Positions 17,385-26,699 of a stretch of DNA of 64,000 nt are shown one piece after another. The DNA is taken from positions 29,745 through 93,744 of the forward strand of contig PGZV01000014.1 of NCBI GenBank assembly GCA_002841495.1, in the 5' to 3' direction. This stretch comes from Firmicutes bacterium HGW-Firmicutes-2 (GTDB taxonomy: Bacteria > Bacillota > Clostridia > Lachnospirales > Vallitaleaceae). The notes under the pieces are model-generated. The model was given only the letters and a program-made list of their open reading frames with translations, was not told where the DNA came from and did no database searches. Position numbers and translations under genes: made by a program. Position 1 is the first letter of the stretch; the number at the start of each line of letters is the position of its first letter.

Positions 17385-18701
17385 ATGAGACTTATTAGAA
17401 TTTTGACTTTATGGCTTATGGTACTGGTTATTCTTTCGAGTTGTATTATGGGTAATCGTAAAGTAGTGGAGCCAAAAGAACCGATTAATCAGGCAAGTAC
17501 CAATTCTGAAGAAGTTCCTGTAAACGCGAGTCAAGAAGCAATTCAACAAGAAGAAATTCAAGTAGAAGCAATTAGTGAAACCAAACGAATATCACTTTTA
17601 TCCGTTGGAGATATTATGATGCATGTCTATCAATTGAGACGTGGTTATAATGGTGCCTCTTTTGACTTTTCTGAAGCTTTTAGGTATGTAGCACCTATTA
17701 TTCAGGCTGGAGATTTCGCAGTTGGTAACCTTGAGACGACTTTTGGTGGTGTAGGTACTCACAGGGTCAAGAATGAAAAAACTGGTTATAGAGGTTATAG
17801 CGGTTATCCAACCTTTAACACTCCGGATGTTTTAGCACAGAATATAAAAGATGCCGGTTTTGATTTGGTGTCAACAGCCAATAACCATTCTCTGGATACT
17901 GGGACAAAAGGATTACTTAGAACTTTAGAAGTATTAAATCAAAATGAAATAGACCATATAGGTACTTATGCCTCACAGGAAGATGAAGGTACCATCAAGA
18001 TTATTGATATTGATGGTATTGAATTTGCCATGATCAGCTATACCTATGGCATGAACGGTTTTACGCTTAAAGAAGATGAAGATTATATGGTGAATCATCT
18101 GAATATGTACGATGAAACCTATGTTGACGAAATGCTTGAGAAAGTTACTTTAGCCAAAAAAACTACCGATGGTCTTGTGGTGGTGATGCTTCATTATGGC
18201 AATGAATATAAAGCCTTACCGGATGAGAATTATCAAAAGCCTATAGTGAATCGGCTTTTTGAAGCCGGTGCCGACATTATATTAGGTGGTCACCCCCATG
18301 TGTTGCAACCAGTTGCCTTGAAAGAGATGGTTGAGGAAGACGGTAGTACAAGAGTTGGGGTTGTGATTTACTCATTGGGTAACTTTATTTCTTCACAACG
18401 GAATGTAGATGGTAGGGGCCCTCATAAGGATATTGGTTTGATTTTTGAAGTGGTGGTGGAGCAGGTGGATAATCAACGACCGGAAATCGTAGAAGTTGCC
18501 TATACACCAACTTATACCCACTGGTCGGAAAAAGTCATTTCGGTTGTACCAACATTTGATGTGCCGGACGACCTTATTCTTAAGGGAACTGATTCTCATA
18601 GAATTTCATATGCCAATACGACCATGATGGATCACATGAAGCATTATATGGAAGATGAGCCGACATTTGACGGGTTGTTTTATAGGTTTCAAATAAAGTA
18701 G
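17385..18701 (+). CDS. CapA-family lipoprotein (poly-gamma-glutamate synthesis/metallophosphatase-like)
   Basis: The 438-aa protein has a lipoprotein signal (hydrophobic segment ending LSSC), then a low-complexity linker rich in Glu and Gln to about residue 65. The CapA domain follows, with the metal-site motifs VGDIMMH, GNLETTF, ANNHSLDTG, LHYGNEY and GADIILGGHPHVLQP. CapA/PgsA proteins are linked to poly-gamma-glutamate capsules, but no pgsB or pgsC is nearby, so the substrate is open. It should be anchored outside the membrane. Its start lacks a good ribosome binding site and follows an inverted repeat. Its last 22 codons recur as a decayed copy at 26307-26372. Confidence 0.85.
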   Translation: MRLIRILTLWLMVLVILSSCIMGNRKVVEPKEPINQASTNSEEVPVNASQEAIQQEEIQVEAISETKRISLLSVGDIMMHVYQLRRGYNGASFDFSEAFRYVAPIIQAGDFAVGNLETTFGGVGTHRVKNEKTGYRGYSGYPTFNTPDVLAQNIKDAGFDLVSTANNHSLDTGTKGLLRTLEVLNQNEIDHIGTYASQEDEGTIKIIDIDGIEFAMISYTYGMNGFTLKEDEDYMVNHLNMYDETYVDEMLEKVTLAKKTTDGLVVVMLHYGNEYKALPDENYQKPIVNRLFEAGADIILGGHPHVLQPVALKEMVEEDGSTRVGVVIYSLGNFISSQRNVDGRGPHKDIGLIFEVVVEQVDNQRPEIVEVAYTPTYTHWSEKVISVVPTFDVPDDLILKGTDSHRISYANTTMMDHMKHYMEDEPTFDGLFYRFQIK

Positions 18702-18730
18702 GAACATGTTATACATGTTCTTATTTTTTT
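18702..18730 (+). terminator. Terminator of the capA-like gene
   Basis: GAACATG and CATGTTC form a 7-bp hairpin with a TTATA loop immediately after the stop codon. A T-rich tract follows at 18721-18730. Confidence 0.85.
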
Positions 18731-18948
18731 GTAAAAAAAGCAAACCAAAGATAATACGAAATAAATTTGCGTAATTAAAAAGCCCATATTGTGGGCTTGT
18801 TTGGAAGAGAATATGTAATAACGCATAAAGAAAACGGTTGAAACATCTGATTGAACATCATATAATTCATCTAATCCAAAAAACCGAGATTTATATTGAG
18901 AAGGTGTTATCTTATGAAAATCCTATGCTAATATCAAAATTAAATATT
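18731..18948. other. Intergenic stretch before the SAM riboswitch
   Basis: This AT-rich stretch has no convincing gene. The only clear structure is AAGCCCA (18780-18786) paired with TGGGCTT (18792-18798). It is flanked by A residues on the left, so it would read as a terminator for minus-strand transcription, although no minus-strand gene ends here. The promoter of the riboswitch transcript should lie in 18850-18945, but I cannot assign -35/-10 boxes with confidence. Confidence 0.5.
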
Positions 18949-19058
18949 ACTTATCAAGAGCGGTGGAGGGACTGGCCCTGTGAAGCCCTGCAACAACTAT
19001 GAGGTTAAGCTCATAGTCATGTGCAAATTCCTACAATGTGTATCATTGAAAGATAAGT
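18949..19058 (+). promoter_or_regulatory. SAM-I (S-box) riboswitch aptamer
   Basis: The S-box consensus is plain: AGAGCGGTGGAGGGACTGGC (18957-18976), GAAGCCC, GCAAC, the GTGCAAATTCCT-like block and GAAAGATAAG. P1 pairs ACTTATC (18949-18955) with GATAAGT (19052-19058). Its 3' strand AAAGATAAGTG can also pair imperfectly with CATTCATCTTT, the 5' part of the terminator at 19078-19111; that is the antiterminator. SAM binding should therefore end transcription, and SAM shortage should switch on the sulfate assimilation genes downstream. Confidence 0.95.
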
Positions 19059-19077
19059 GTGACCTATAATCTCAATA

Positions 19078-19111
19078 GGTACCATTCATCTTTGATGATT
19101 GGTGCTTTTTT
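19078..19111 (+). terminator. SAM-controlled terminator
   Basis: GGTACCATTCATC pairs with GATGATTGGTGC around TTT and is followed by six T residues. It lies between the aptamer and the sulfite reductase ribosome binding site. Confidence 0.88.
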
Positions 19112-19184
19112 AATATCTAGGTATTCCTAATTTAGAAAGACATCAAGGACAGAGTTACTTATGTTCAAATTAAGGAGGCTTCAT

Positions 19185-20750
19185 ATGATAACAATAACTC
19201 AAAAAATGCATGAAAACCAACAAAGATATAGAGACGAATTAGTACGAGCGATTGAACAAAAACTAAAGGGTCATGAATTTAAGAAAACGAGTGGTGCTTA
19301 CGGGGTATACCCTCAAAGAGGTGCTGGTCATTATATGATGCGTCCTAGAATTATATCGGGGATGGTAACTTCAAATCAACTTAGAGGCATAAGTGCAATC
19401 GGTAAAAGTTACTCCAAAGGATGGATCCACTTAACCACTCGGCAGGATATTCAATTTCATAAAATTCGTCTAGAAGATACGTGGGAAATTATGAAACGAT
19501 TATTGGATCTTGATATTGTGACCTATGGCGCAGGAGGTAACAGCATTCGTAATATTACATGTCCGGCTTTATCAGGCGTGAACCCGCATGAAGTATTTGA
19601 TGTTACACCTCATGCAATTGAGGCTACCAAGTTTGTTTTTGAGTTAGATGAGACGGTTACATTACCAAGAAAATTCAAGATAGGTTTCTCAAATACTGAA
19701 GAAGATGAAGGCTTAGCAACGATTGCTGATTTGGGTTTTATTGCAAAAATTAAAAATGGTCGAAGAGGTTTTGCCATATATGGTGGTGGTGGATTTGGTA
19801 GTAATCCGGAAGTAAGTGTCAAATTGGCAGAATGGATAGATGAAACTCAAATCCTATATTCGATTCTAGCTATGAAGCAACTTTTTGAAGCACATGGTAA
19901 TCGTGAGGATCGAAACATAGCGCGTATAAGATATATTCTGAAAAATCTTGGGGAAGAAAAATTTAGAGATTTATATGAGCATCATCTAAAGACTGTATCT
20001 GATAATTTCCAATATGATATAGGTAACTTTGAAGACCTGAAAGACTTCAGTGAACAAGATGAAGAACCCATGTATGGGCTACCAAATACCAGTTCAAGGA
20101 TGAGGCAGAAACAAAGGCGTTTATATAGCCTTTATCTACATCCCAGTCATGGAGACTTATCTTGTGAACAATTGGATCGATTATTGGATATGACAGAAAA
20201 TTTTGGCGATGAAATTGAATATCGATTGAGCATAACTCAAGGACTTTATGTTAGGAACTTGAGTGAGGAACAACTATTGGTACTAGAAAAAGCATTTAAA
20301 GAAATAACTCCATCCACAAGATTTGAAACATCTATATCTTGCACAGGTGCAAATAATTGTAGTATAGGACTTATGGATGGACAAAAGATGCTCATGAACT
20401 TACACACACAATTTGATATGACGGAGAAGTTACCTTTTATCAGAATATCAGGCTGTAGGAATTCATGTGCGTTACATCAGTTGGCGTCAATTGGGCTAGA
20501 GGGAACAAGACTAAGAAATGAGAACAAAGCATACCCAGCTTATAAAGTCTATATTGGAGGGAGAATCAAGAGAGAGGGTACTCAAATAGGAACACATCTG
20601 GCTACAATAGCAGAAAAAAATATTATTAACATGTTTAAGGAACTTTATATATTAGGTAATCAAAAAGATTGTCAAGACTGGGATACCTTATATGATAACT
20701 ACAAAGAGGATATTGAGAAGATTGTCATTGGATATGGAGGGAATGTTTAA
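19185..20750 (+). CDS. Assimilatory siroheme nitrite/sulfite reductase
   Basis: The 521-aa protein has two ferredoxin-like half domains and the siroheme/4Fe-4S ligands CTGANNC (C-x5-C) and GCRNSC (C-x3-C). HLTTRQDIQFH is the typical N-terminal siroheme-pocket segment. It reduces sulfite (or nitrite) with six electrons. The SAM riboswitch and the APS-pathway genes behind it argue for sulfite. No flavoprotein partner (CysJ) is present, so ferredoxin or a similar donor is likely. ATG 19185 follows AAGGAGG (19172-19178); an ATG eight codons upstream lacks such a site. Confidence 0.92.
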   Translation: MITITQKMHENQQRYRDELVRAIEQKLKGHEFKKTSGAYGVYPQRGAGHYMMRPRIISGMVTSNQLRGISAIGKSYSKGWIHLTTRQDIQFHKIRLEDTWEIMKRLLDLDIVTYGAGGNSIRNITCPALSGVNPHEVFDVTPHAIEATKFVFELDETVTLPRKFKIGFSNTEEDEGLATIADLGFIAKIKNGRRGFAIYGGGGFGSNPEVSVKLAEWIDETQILYSILAMKQLFEAHGNREDRNIARIRYILKNLGEEKFRDLYEHHLKTVSDNFQYDIGNFEDLKDFSEQDEEPMYGLPNTSSRMRQKQRRLYSLYLHPSHGDLSCEQLDRLLDMTENFGDEIEYRLSITQGLYVRNLSEEQLLVLEKAFKEITPSTRFETSISCTGANNCSIGLMDGQKMLMNLHTQFDMTEKLPFIRISGCRNSCALHQLASIGLEGTRLRNENKAYPAYKVYIGGRIKREGTQIGTHLATIAEKNIINMFKELYILGNQKDCQDWDTLYDNYKEDIEKIVIGYGGNV

Positions 20751-20751
20751 G

Positions 20752-21345
20752 ATGAATGAAGAAAAATGCAACAACCTGACGAGCCACCCAACAACTGTTA
20801 ATCAGGATGATAGAGAGAAACTTTTGGGTCAAAAAGGTCAAGTCATTCTATTAACAGGCTTATCGGGAGCAGGGAAATCAACCATTGCCTATGCAGTTGA
20901 AAAAAAGCTCCATGACTTATCAAAATTAACCTATGTTTTAGATGGGGATAGTATTCGGTTGGGACTGAATGAAGATTTAGGTTTTTCAAAAGAAGACAGA
21001 ATAGAGAACATGCGAAGGATGAAAGAAATTAGTATCATTCTATCTCAGACAGGGGTCATTGTGTTATTGAGTTTTATAGCACCAATAGAAAAAGAACGGC
21101 TTATATTTGCAGATACCTTTAGGGAACGTTATACAGAAGTTTATGTCACATGCCCTCTGGAAATATGTCGAGAAAGAGATCCTAAGGGGCTCTATGAAAA
21201 GGTTGAACGTGGCATGATTAAGGAGTTTACAGGTGTTGCCTCAGTATATGAGCCGCCAAAGTCACCTCACATAGTGATTAATACGCATGAGCTATCCCTT
21301 GAAGCTTCAGTCGAAGTTGTTGTTGAGCATATATTAAGTCTATAG
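20752..21345 (+). CDS. cysC: Adenylylsulfate kinase (CysC)
   Basis: This 197-aa kinase phosphorylates APS to PAPS. The P-loop GLSGAGKST is near residue 37, followed by LDGDSIRLGLNEDLGFS, a standard APS-binding region, and ENMRRMKEI. It starts directly after the sulfite reductase stop. GGAGG at 20736-20740 is the only binding site, 11 bp upstream. No PAPS reductase is in the operon; reduction instead appears to go through AprA/AprB from APS. PAPS may therefore serve sulfation here, or use a reductase elsewhere. The next enzyme of interest, CysN, carries a second but degenerate copy of this domain. Confidence 0.93.
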   Translation: MNEEKCNNLTSHPTTVNQDDREKLLGQKGQVILLTGLSGAGKSTIAYAVEKKLHDLSKLTYVLDGDSIRLGLNEDLGFSKEDRIENMRRMKEISIILSQTGVIVLLSFIAPIEKERLIFADTFRERYTEVYVTCPLEICRERDPKGLYEKVERGMIKEFTGVASVYEPPKSPHIVINTHELSLEASVEVVVEHILSL

Positions 21346-21357
21346 AGGGAGTGAAAT

Positions 21358-23040
21358 ATGAAAATCAAACATTTAGAAACAGATATTTTAATCATTGGTG
21401 GTGGAACTTCAGGGTGCATAGCTGCAAAAGTTGCCGCAGAATCATCAGATTATAAGATCGTTGTTTGTGACCGTAGCTATATAAATCGTAGCGGTTGTTT
21501 GGCTGCAGGTGTTAATGCTTTAAATGCATATATTGGCCCGGATGAAACGGTAGAATCATGCTTAAGTTACATTAAAGAAGAATTTGACGGCATTATTAGA
21601 GAAGATTTGGTTGTATCAATCTTGGAAAAATTAAATGACATGGTTAGCATTCTTGAAGATATGGGATTACCTATGTTAAAAAATACGAATGGTAGCTATG
21701 CAATGCGAGGTAAACATAGTATCAAGATTAATGGCGAAAACATTAAGCCAATACTTGCTAAACCTCTCATAGAAGAAGATAAGATTACGTTGCTTGAAGA
21801 AGTATACATACTTGACTTGTTAACTCATAGTGGTGCAGTAGTTGGCGGTATAGGCTACTCAAAAAGGAAAAAAAGTTTATATATTATTAAAGCGAAAGCC
21901 ACTTTATGTACGGCAGGAGGTGCTGCTGGCATATATCTTCCCAATAATCAGGGCCAAAATGCACATAAGATGTGGTACAGTCCTTTTAACTGTGGTAGTG
22001 GTTATGCAATGGGTATTAGGGCTGGTGCTGAAATGACAGGTTTTGAAATGAGATTTATTGCTCTTCGGATTAAAAACACGATTGCACCTACGGGAACTAT
22101 TGCTCAGAGCTTGCATTCGGTTCATCGCAATAGATTAGGTGAAGATTACTTAAAAGACTACGATAGAGTCACCACGGAACTTAGATTACATGCCACAACA
22201 CAAGAAGAAGAAGAAGGACGAGGTCCTTGTTATCTAGATACAGTAGGTATAGATAAGAAAGTATCTAGTTTACTTGAAAAGGCATACTTAAACATGGCGC
22301 CGTCACAGACCTTGGACTGGTACGATAAGCAGATGCCAACAGACCTAGGTGTTGAGATAACAGGCACAGAACCCTATATCGTTGGTGGTCATAGTGGTAG
22401 TGGGTACTGGGTAGATCATAAAAGAAGAACAACGCTTAAGTATTTGTATGCTGCCGGTGATGTTTGCGGTGGTAGTCCCAAAAAATATGTCACCGGATGT
22501 ATGGCAGAAAGTGTTATAGCCATTGAGACATTAATTGAGGACTTAAATGGGTCAAAGGGAATAGAGTTATCTGAAGTAAGTGCTATAGAAAAAATCACAA
22601 ATTTTGCCAATAGAATCGATGAAGCATCACCAAATGATTCGAAAAAGCTGGAAGTATTAGAACTGCAAATGCAAAAAATCATGGATACACATGCAGGAGG
22701 TAAAAGCACAAGTTATCGTTATAAGTCAGATAACTTACGAATGGCTCAAGCAGAGATCATTTCCTTGATCGAAATCACAGAAGATATGGTTGTTAAGAAT
22801 GGTGAAGTGCTAGTAAGCCTTGCCGAACTAAGAGATCGGTTGATGGTTGCAATGGTTGTAATAGCACATCTTTTAGAAAGAAAAGAGACAAGATGGCAAT
22901 GCTATCAAAGCAATGCAGATTATCCCCAAAAAGATGAAACCTATCTATGTTATATTAATTCAAGATATGAAGGCAATCAAATTAAAATGTATCATCGCCC
23001 TCTAGTAAGAAAGGGGTTCGGTTATGAGCATACGAATTGA
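21358..23040 (+). CDS. aprA: Adenylylsulfate reductase alpha subunit-like flavoprotein (AprA)
   Basis: The 560-aa FAD enzyme of the fumarate reductase/AprA family would reduce APS to sulfite and AMP. The dinucleotide-binding motif GGGTSG is at residues 16-21. NRSGCLAAGVNALNAYIG and GSGYAMGIRAGAEMTGFEMR match the AprA pattern. It is shorter than AprA of sulfate reducers (roughly 650 aa). Its place in a SAM-controlled operon with CysDN rather than Sat indicates an assimilatory role. The gene overlaps the ferredoxin-like aprB by 17 bp. Confidence 0.88.
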   Translation: MKIKHLETDILIIGGGTSGCIAAKVAAESSDYKIVVCDRSYINRSGCLAAGVNALNAYIGPDETVESCLSYIKEEFDGIIREDLVVSILEKLNDMVSILEDMGLPMLKNTNGSYAMRGKHSIKINGENIKPILAKPLIEEDKITLLEEVYILDLLTHSGAVVGGIGYSKRKKSLYIIKAKATLCTAGGAAGIYLPNNQGQNAHKMWYSPFNCGSGYAMGIRAGAEMTGFEMRFIALRIKNTIAPTGTIAQSLHSVHRNRLGEDYLKDYDRVTTELRLHATTQEEEEGRGPCYLDTVGIDKKVSSLLEKAYLNMAPSQTLDWYDKQMPTDLGVEITGTEPYIVGGHSGSGYWVDHKRRTTLKYLYAAGDVCGGSPKKYVTGCMAESVIAIETLIEDLNGSKGIELSEVSAIEKITNFANRIDEASPNDSKKLEVLELQMQKIMDTHAGGKSTSYRYKSDNLRMAQAEIISLIEITEDMVVKNGEVLVSLAELRDRLMVAMVVIAHLLERKETRWQCYQSNADYPQKDETYLCYINSRYEGNQIKMYHRPLVRKGFGYEHTN

Positions 23041-23380
23041 TAAATCAAAGTGTATAAAATGTAGAGCTTGTTTGGCAATATGCCCTGGTGATTTGATTGA
23101 GTTTGATGAGAATTTAGGAGCAACGATGGATAAGCAACAGAGGTGTTGGGGGTGTTCAGCGTGTATGAAAATGTGTACTAATGGTGCTATAGAACTTGTT
23201 GCCACTGATTATAAGGTGTGTTCATCAATAATCGAACAGGACAATAATCAAACCTGTCATCATAGAATGTCAACTATGACGACGCAAACATCAGATGATA
23301 AAGTGACATGGATTATCACGAAATCAGATGGTGAAAAAATTATAATTGAAACATTAAAATCTGAATCAAATCAATATTAA
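23024..23380 (+). CDS. aprB: Adenylylsulfate reductase beta subunit-like ferredoxin (AprB)
   Basis: The 118-aa iron-sulfur protein has two cysteine clusters. The first is CIKCRACLAICP near residue 10. The second is CWGCSACMKMC near residue 42. These would bind two 4Fe-4S centres that pass electrons to the AprA flavin. The C-terminal 50 residues lack cysteine clusters and may be a shortened version of the tail that wraps AprA in sulfate reducers. Translational overlap with aprA supports a complex. Confidence 0.88.
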   Translation: MSIRIDKSKCIKCRACLAICPGDLIEFDENLGATMDKQQRCWGCSACMKMCTNGAIELVATDYKVCSSIIEQDNNQTCHHRMSTMTTQTSDDKVTWIITKSDGEKIIIETLKSESNQY

Positions 23381-23396
23381 ATCAGGAGGTAGTTAA

Positions 23397-24278
23397 ATGA
23401 ATCATTTAGATCAATTAGAGAATAAAAGTATACATATCATTCGAGAAGCTTATGCATCCTTTAAAAACCTAGGAATGCTATGGTCTATTGGTAAAGATTC
23501 TACAGTATTATTGTGGTTAGCAAGAAAAGCTTTTTTTGGTCACGTACCCATTCCTTTGATTCATATAGACACAAGTTACAAAATTCCGGAAATGATTGAA
23601 TATAGAGATAATCTAGCACTAAAATGGTCTCTGGACATGATTTATGGAACCAATGAAGAAGCTTTGTCGGCAAAACAAACCTACCCGGATGGCAATAGCA
23701 CAAGGTTACAATGCTGTAAAGATCTAAAAGCGGATGCCCTTAAGAACACGTTAAACGGTGAATGGAAGAGATACCGTATGAATCACAATACGAGAGTCTA
23801 TGATGTGGATCATAGTACTGAGGCGTACACAGGTGTTATCGTTGGTGTAAGAGCTGATGAAGAAGGTAGTCGCTCAAAAGAAAGATATTTTTCACCTAGA
23901 AATCAACATAATGATTGGGCAATCAGTGAACAACCCCCTGAATTTTGGAATCAGTATAAAACAGACTTTGCACCTGGAACCCATGTACGTATTCATCCTT
24001 TGTTAGATTGGACAGAACTGGATATATGGGAATATATTGAACGTGAAAAAATAGAGATGGTTTCGTTATATTTTGACCAAGGAACCGGAAGACGATATCG
24101 ATCTCTTGGGTGTTACCCATGTACCAGCCCCGTAGAATCAACAGCATCAAACGTACAGGAAATTATCGAAGAACTAAAAAACGGAAAGTTTGCCAATATT
24201 GCAGAACGCTCAGGTAGAGAACAGGATAAAGAAGATGGTGGCGGCCTAGAAGATCTAAGAAAAGATGGATACATGTAA
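23397..24278 (+). CDS. cysD: Sulfate adenylyltransferase subunit 2 (CysD)
   Basis: CysD is the ATP-pyrophosphatase subunit that joins sulfate to ATP, forming APS. The PP-loop reads [16 protein letters not shown], and [14 protein letters not shown] is the conserved C-terminal signature. At 293 aa it has normal length. CAGGAGG precedes the ATG. It lies 14 bp before cysN, whose GTPase activity drives the reaction. Confidence 0.95.
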   Translation: MNHLDQLENKSIHIIREAYASFKNLGMLWSIGKDSTVLLWLARKAFFGHVPIPLIHIDTSYKIPEMIEYRDNLALKWSLDMIYGTNEEALSAKQTYPDGNSTRLQCCKDLKADALKNTLNGEWKRYRMNHNTRVYDVDHSTEAYTGVIVGVRADEEGSRSKERYFSPRNQHNDWAISEQPPEFWNQYKTDFAPGTHVRIHPLLDWTELDIWEYIEREKIEMVSLYFDQGTGRRYRSLGCYPCTSPVESTASNVQEIIEELKNGKFANIAERSGREQDKEDGGGLEDLRKDGYM

Positions 24279-24292
24279 CAGAAAGGTGGACA

Positions 24293-26095
24293 ATGAATAT
24301 GAATAAAGAAAATAGACATATGAATATTGTTATAGTCGGTCATGTAGACCATGGAAAAAGTACGGTTATCGGAAGGTTACTTGCAGATACCAATTCACTA
24401 CCGGAGGGTAAATTAGAATCCGTAAAAGAGAAATGTCGTAAAAATTCAAAACCATTTGAGTATGCATTTTTATTGGATGCCCTAAAAGACGAACAAGCAC
24501 AAGGTATAACCATTGATTCAGCAAGATGTTTTTTTAAATCAAAAGCTAGAGATTATATTATCATAGATGCTCCTGGTCATATTGAGTTTTTAAGAAATAT
24601 GGTCACAGGAGCATCAAGAGCAGAAGCTGCGCTCTTAGTGATTGATGCAAAAGAAGGTATTAAAGAGAATTCAAAACGACATGGCTACTTATTGTCCATG
24701 CTCGGTATTACGCAAATAGTCGTGCTTGTAAACAAAATGGATTTAGTAGGCTATGATGAAGTGGTATATCAACAGATTGTCAAAGAGTATAGTGCGTTTT
24801 TAGCATCGATTAACCTTAAATCCATAGCATTTATTCCGATTAGTGCATTCAATGGGGACAATCTGATTGATTCTTCGATACAAATGTCTTGGTACGGTGG
24901 GTGTGATGTACTGCAAACTCTAGATAAACTAGAGGTTAAACAATCAATTGAAAGGCAACCATTTAGAATGCCGGTTCAAGGTGTTTACAAATTCACAAAT
25001 AATGGTGACGATCGCCGAATTATTGCGGGTACCATTGAATCTGGCACCATAAGTGTAGGAGATGAAATTACCTTCTACCCTTCCGGTAAACAGACAAGAG
25101 TCAAAACGATTGAAGGTTTTAATGAGGAAGAAGTGACAACTAAAAACGAAGGTCAGTCCATTGGTTTCACAACTGAGGAACAACTTTATATAAAAAGAGG
25201 AGAAATGGTCGTAAAAGCAGATGAATCCATAATTCATAGTGGTATATCTTTTAAAGCGAATGTTTTTTGGCTAGGGAAACAACCATTGATACTTAATAAG
25301 ACGTATATATTTAAGATTGGTTCAGCAAGTGTGAAGGGCCACATTGAACGTATTGTCAGAGTGCTTGACGCTTCAAACTTAAGTACAAGTATAAAAAATG
25401 AAGTGCATCAACACGAAGTTGCTGAAATAATTGTTGTGACCAACGACAGTATCGCCTATGATCTGACTCATGAGCTTCCAAAGACAAGTCGATTTGTTAT
25501 AGTAGATGACTATGAAATATCGGGTGGGGGTATTGTCATTGAAGAGGTTGTTGGATTTGATCATGGTGAAGTAGCACATACCATTCACAAGAATACATTT
25601 TGGCAACGCAGCTATATTAGGCGACAAGAGCGTATTGAAAGACATAGCCAACTTCCTGTTTGGATTCTCATTGCTGGTGAAGCACATGTGGGCAAGAAAC
25701 CGTTAGCTAAGGCTTTAGAGAATTACTTGTTCCAACAGGGACGACTCGTTTATTTCTTAAGCACAGGTAACGTAAAGCATGGACTATCAAATATTTACCC
25801 TGAACAAGAGCGACACACCCATGTACAAATGCTGACAGAAGTTGCAAATATTTTACTCGACAGCGGCCATATAACTATTTCTACGGCCACAAATCTTGAC
25901 AAAGACAATTATCATACCATACATAATATTATTGATGGTCATAGAGTTATTCGCGTATGGTTAGGTGACAATCCTTTCAATATGGAAATCGATATCTTGC
26001 TAAAGCCGGAAGATACGAACTATAATGTACAGAAAATTGTAAACTATCTCAAAAATAATGGGGTGATGTACAAGGGGGAATTTGATGCTGTCTAA
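24293..26095 (+). CDS. cysN: Sulfate adenylyltransferase subunit 1 (CysN) with a degenerate APS kinase-like domain
   Basis: The GTPase half has G1 GHVDHGKS, switch-like [16 protein letters not shown] and NKMD, then two beta-barrel domains. From about residue 450 a further 150 residues align with APS kinases (compare CysC at 20752), giving CysNC architecture. In that domain the P-loop is GEAHVGKKP instead of GLSGAGKST, and the LDGDSIR equivalent reads LSTGNVK. The second domain therefore looks catalytically dead and may be regulatory or structural. An intact CysC in the same operon fits that loss. DUF2061 overlaps its 3' end by 11 bp. Confidence 0.92.
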   Translation: MNMNKENRHMNIVIVGHVDHGKSTVIGRLLADTNSLPEGKLESVKEKCRKNSKPFEYAFLLDALKDEQAQGITIDSARCFFKSKARDYIIIDAPGHIEFLRNMVTGASRAEAALLVIDAKEGIKENSKRHGYLLSMLGITQIVVLVNKMDLVGYDEVVYQQIVKEYSAFLASINLKSIAFIPISAFNGDNLIDSSIQMSWYGGCDVLQTLDKLEVKQSIERQPFRMPVQGVYKFTNNGDDRRIIAGTIESGTISVGDEITFYPSGKQTRVKTIEGFNEEEVTTKNEGQSIGFTTEEQLYIKRGEMVVKADESIIHSGISFKANVFWLGKQPLILNKTYIFKIGSASVKGHIERIVRVLDASNLSTSIKNEVHQHEVAEIIVVTNDSIAYDLTHELPKTSRFVIVDDYEISGGGIVIEEVVGFDHGEVAHTIHKNTFWQRSYIRRQERIERHSQLPVWILIAGEAHVGKKPLAKALENYLFQQGRLVYFLSTGNVKHGLSNIYPEQERHTHVQMLTEVANILLDSGHITISTATNLDKDNYHTIHNIIDGHRVIRVWLGDNPFNMEIDILLKPEDTNYNVQKIVNYLKNNGVMYKGEFDAV

Positions 26096-26297
26096 AAGAA
26101 AAACCATCATAAAAACCATATCATATCGTGTAACTGGGACAATAACGACTCTTTTAATTGTATTTTTTATGACAGGAGAAATAGTAATCGCTTCAGGTGT
26201 TGCTTCTATTGAAGTCATATTGAAAATGTTAATCTATTATATCCATGAAAGGATTTGGCATAAATTTGCTGTTGAGGAACCGGAATATCATTTATAA
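26085..26297 (+). CDS. DUF2061 small membrane protein
   Basis: The 70-aa protein has two hydrophobic stretches and the family pattern [13 protein letters not shown] near the N-terminus and [11 protein letters not shown] near the end. DUF2061 proteins often neighbour or are fused to sulfate adenylyltransferase genes; their function is not known. AAGGGGG (26071-26077) serves the ATG at 26085. It overlaps cysN, so it belongs to the SAM-controlled operon and is its last gene. Confidence 0.85.
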   Translation: MLSKRKTIIKTISYRVTGTITTLLIVFFMTGEIVIASGVASIEVILKMLIYYIHERIWHKFAVEEPEYHL

Positions 26298-26306
26298 AAC
26301 GAGGAT

Positions 26307-26372
26307 ATGAAACAATATATGGGGGGGTAAGTCGATTTTGTCGGGTTATTTTATCGGTTCCAAATAAAGTAG
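26307..26372 (+). pseudogene. Remnant of a capA-like 3' end
   Basis: These 66 bp align without gaps to the last 22 codons of the capA-like gene (18636-18701), with 48 identities. The final 11 codons, including the stop, are nearly intact (GLFYRFQIK). The three differences in the last 31 bp are all synonymous. An in-frame TAA and an unrelated patch lie in the middle. It begins 9 bp after the DUF2061 stop and has no start of its own. It looks like the stranded end of another capA allele and marks the right edge of the sulfur module. Confidence 0.75.
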
Positions 26373-26390
26373 ACAAAACCCAATATTTTT
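26336..26390 (+). terminator. Possible terminator of the sulfate operon
   Basis: TTTTGTC (26336-26342) pairs with GACAAAA (26372-26378), with an inner TTATTT/AAATAA stem, and is followed by CCCAATATTTTTG. The long internal loop and spaced T-tract make this a weak call. It is formed largely from the capA remnant. Confidence 0.35.
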
Positions 26391-26400
26391 GTAAATTAGG

Positions 26401-26428
26401 TTGACGAATAATATTATTGTGGTATAAT
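26401..26428 (+). promoter_or_regulatory. Promoter of rpsU
   Basis: TTGACG (26401-26406) and TATAAT (26423-26428) are 16 bp apart, about 75 bp before the rpsU start. Confidence 0.8.
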
Positions 26429-26503
26429 CATCTATAGTGCTAAATTATTACCTTTAGTTGTAGGACAAGCACAATACGCAACTGGAGGGAGGTTGAAATT
26501 GCT

Positions 26504-26677
26504 ATGTCTAATGTAACGATTAGAGACAACGAAACTCTTGATAGTGCTCTTAGAAGATTTAAGAGAAACTGCGCCAAAGCAGGTATCATGCAAGAAATCA
26601 GAAAAAGAGAACATTACGAAAAACCTAGTGTTAAACGTAAGAAGAAATCAGAAGCAGCTAGAAAACGTAAATTCTAA
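26504..26677 (+). CDS. rpsU: 30S ribosomal protein S21
   Basis: A 57-aa basic protein begins [20 protein letters not shown] and continues with [12 protein letters not shown] and a lysine/arginine-rich tail, matching bS21. GGAGGGAGG precedes the ATG. S21 sits on the 30S platform near the anti-Shine-Dalgarno region. Its position before yqeY and phoH is the usual Firmicute order. Confidence 0.96.
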   Translation: MSNVTIRDNETLDSALRRFKRNCAKAGIMQEIRKREHYEKPSVKRKKKSEAARKRKF

Positions 26678-26699
26678 TTTATTTGAATAGGATGGTTGA

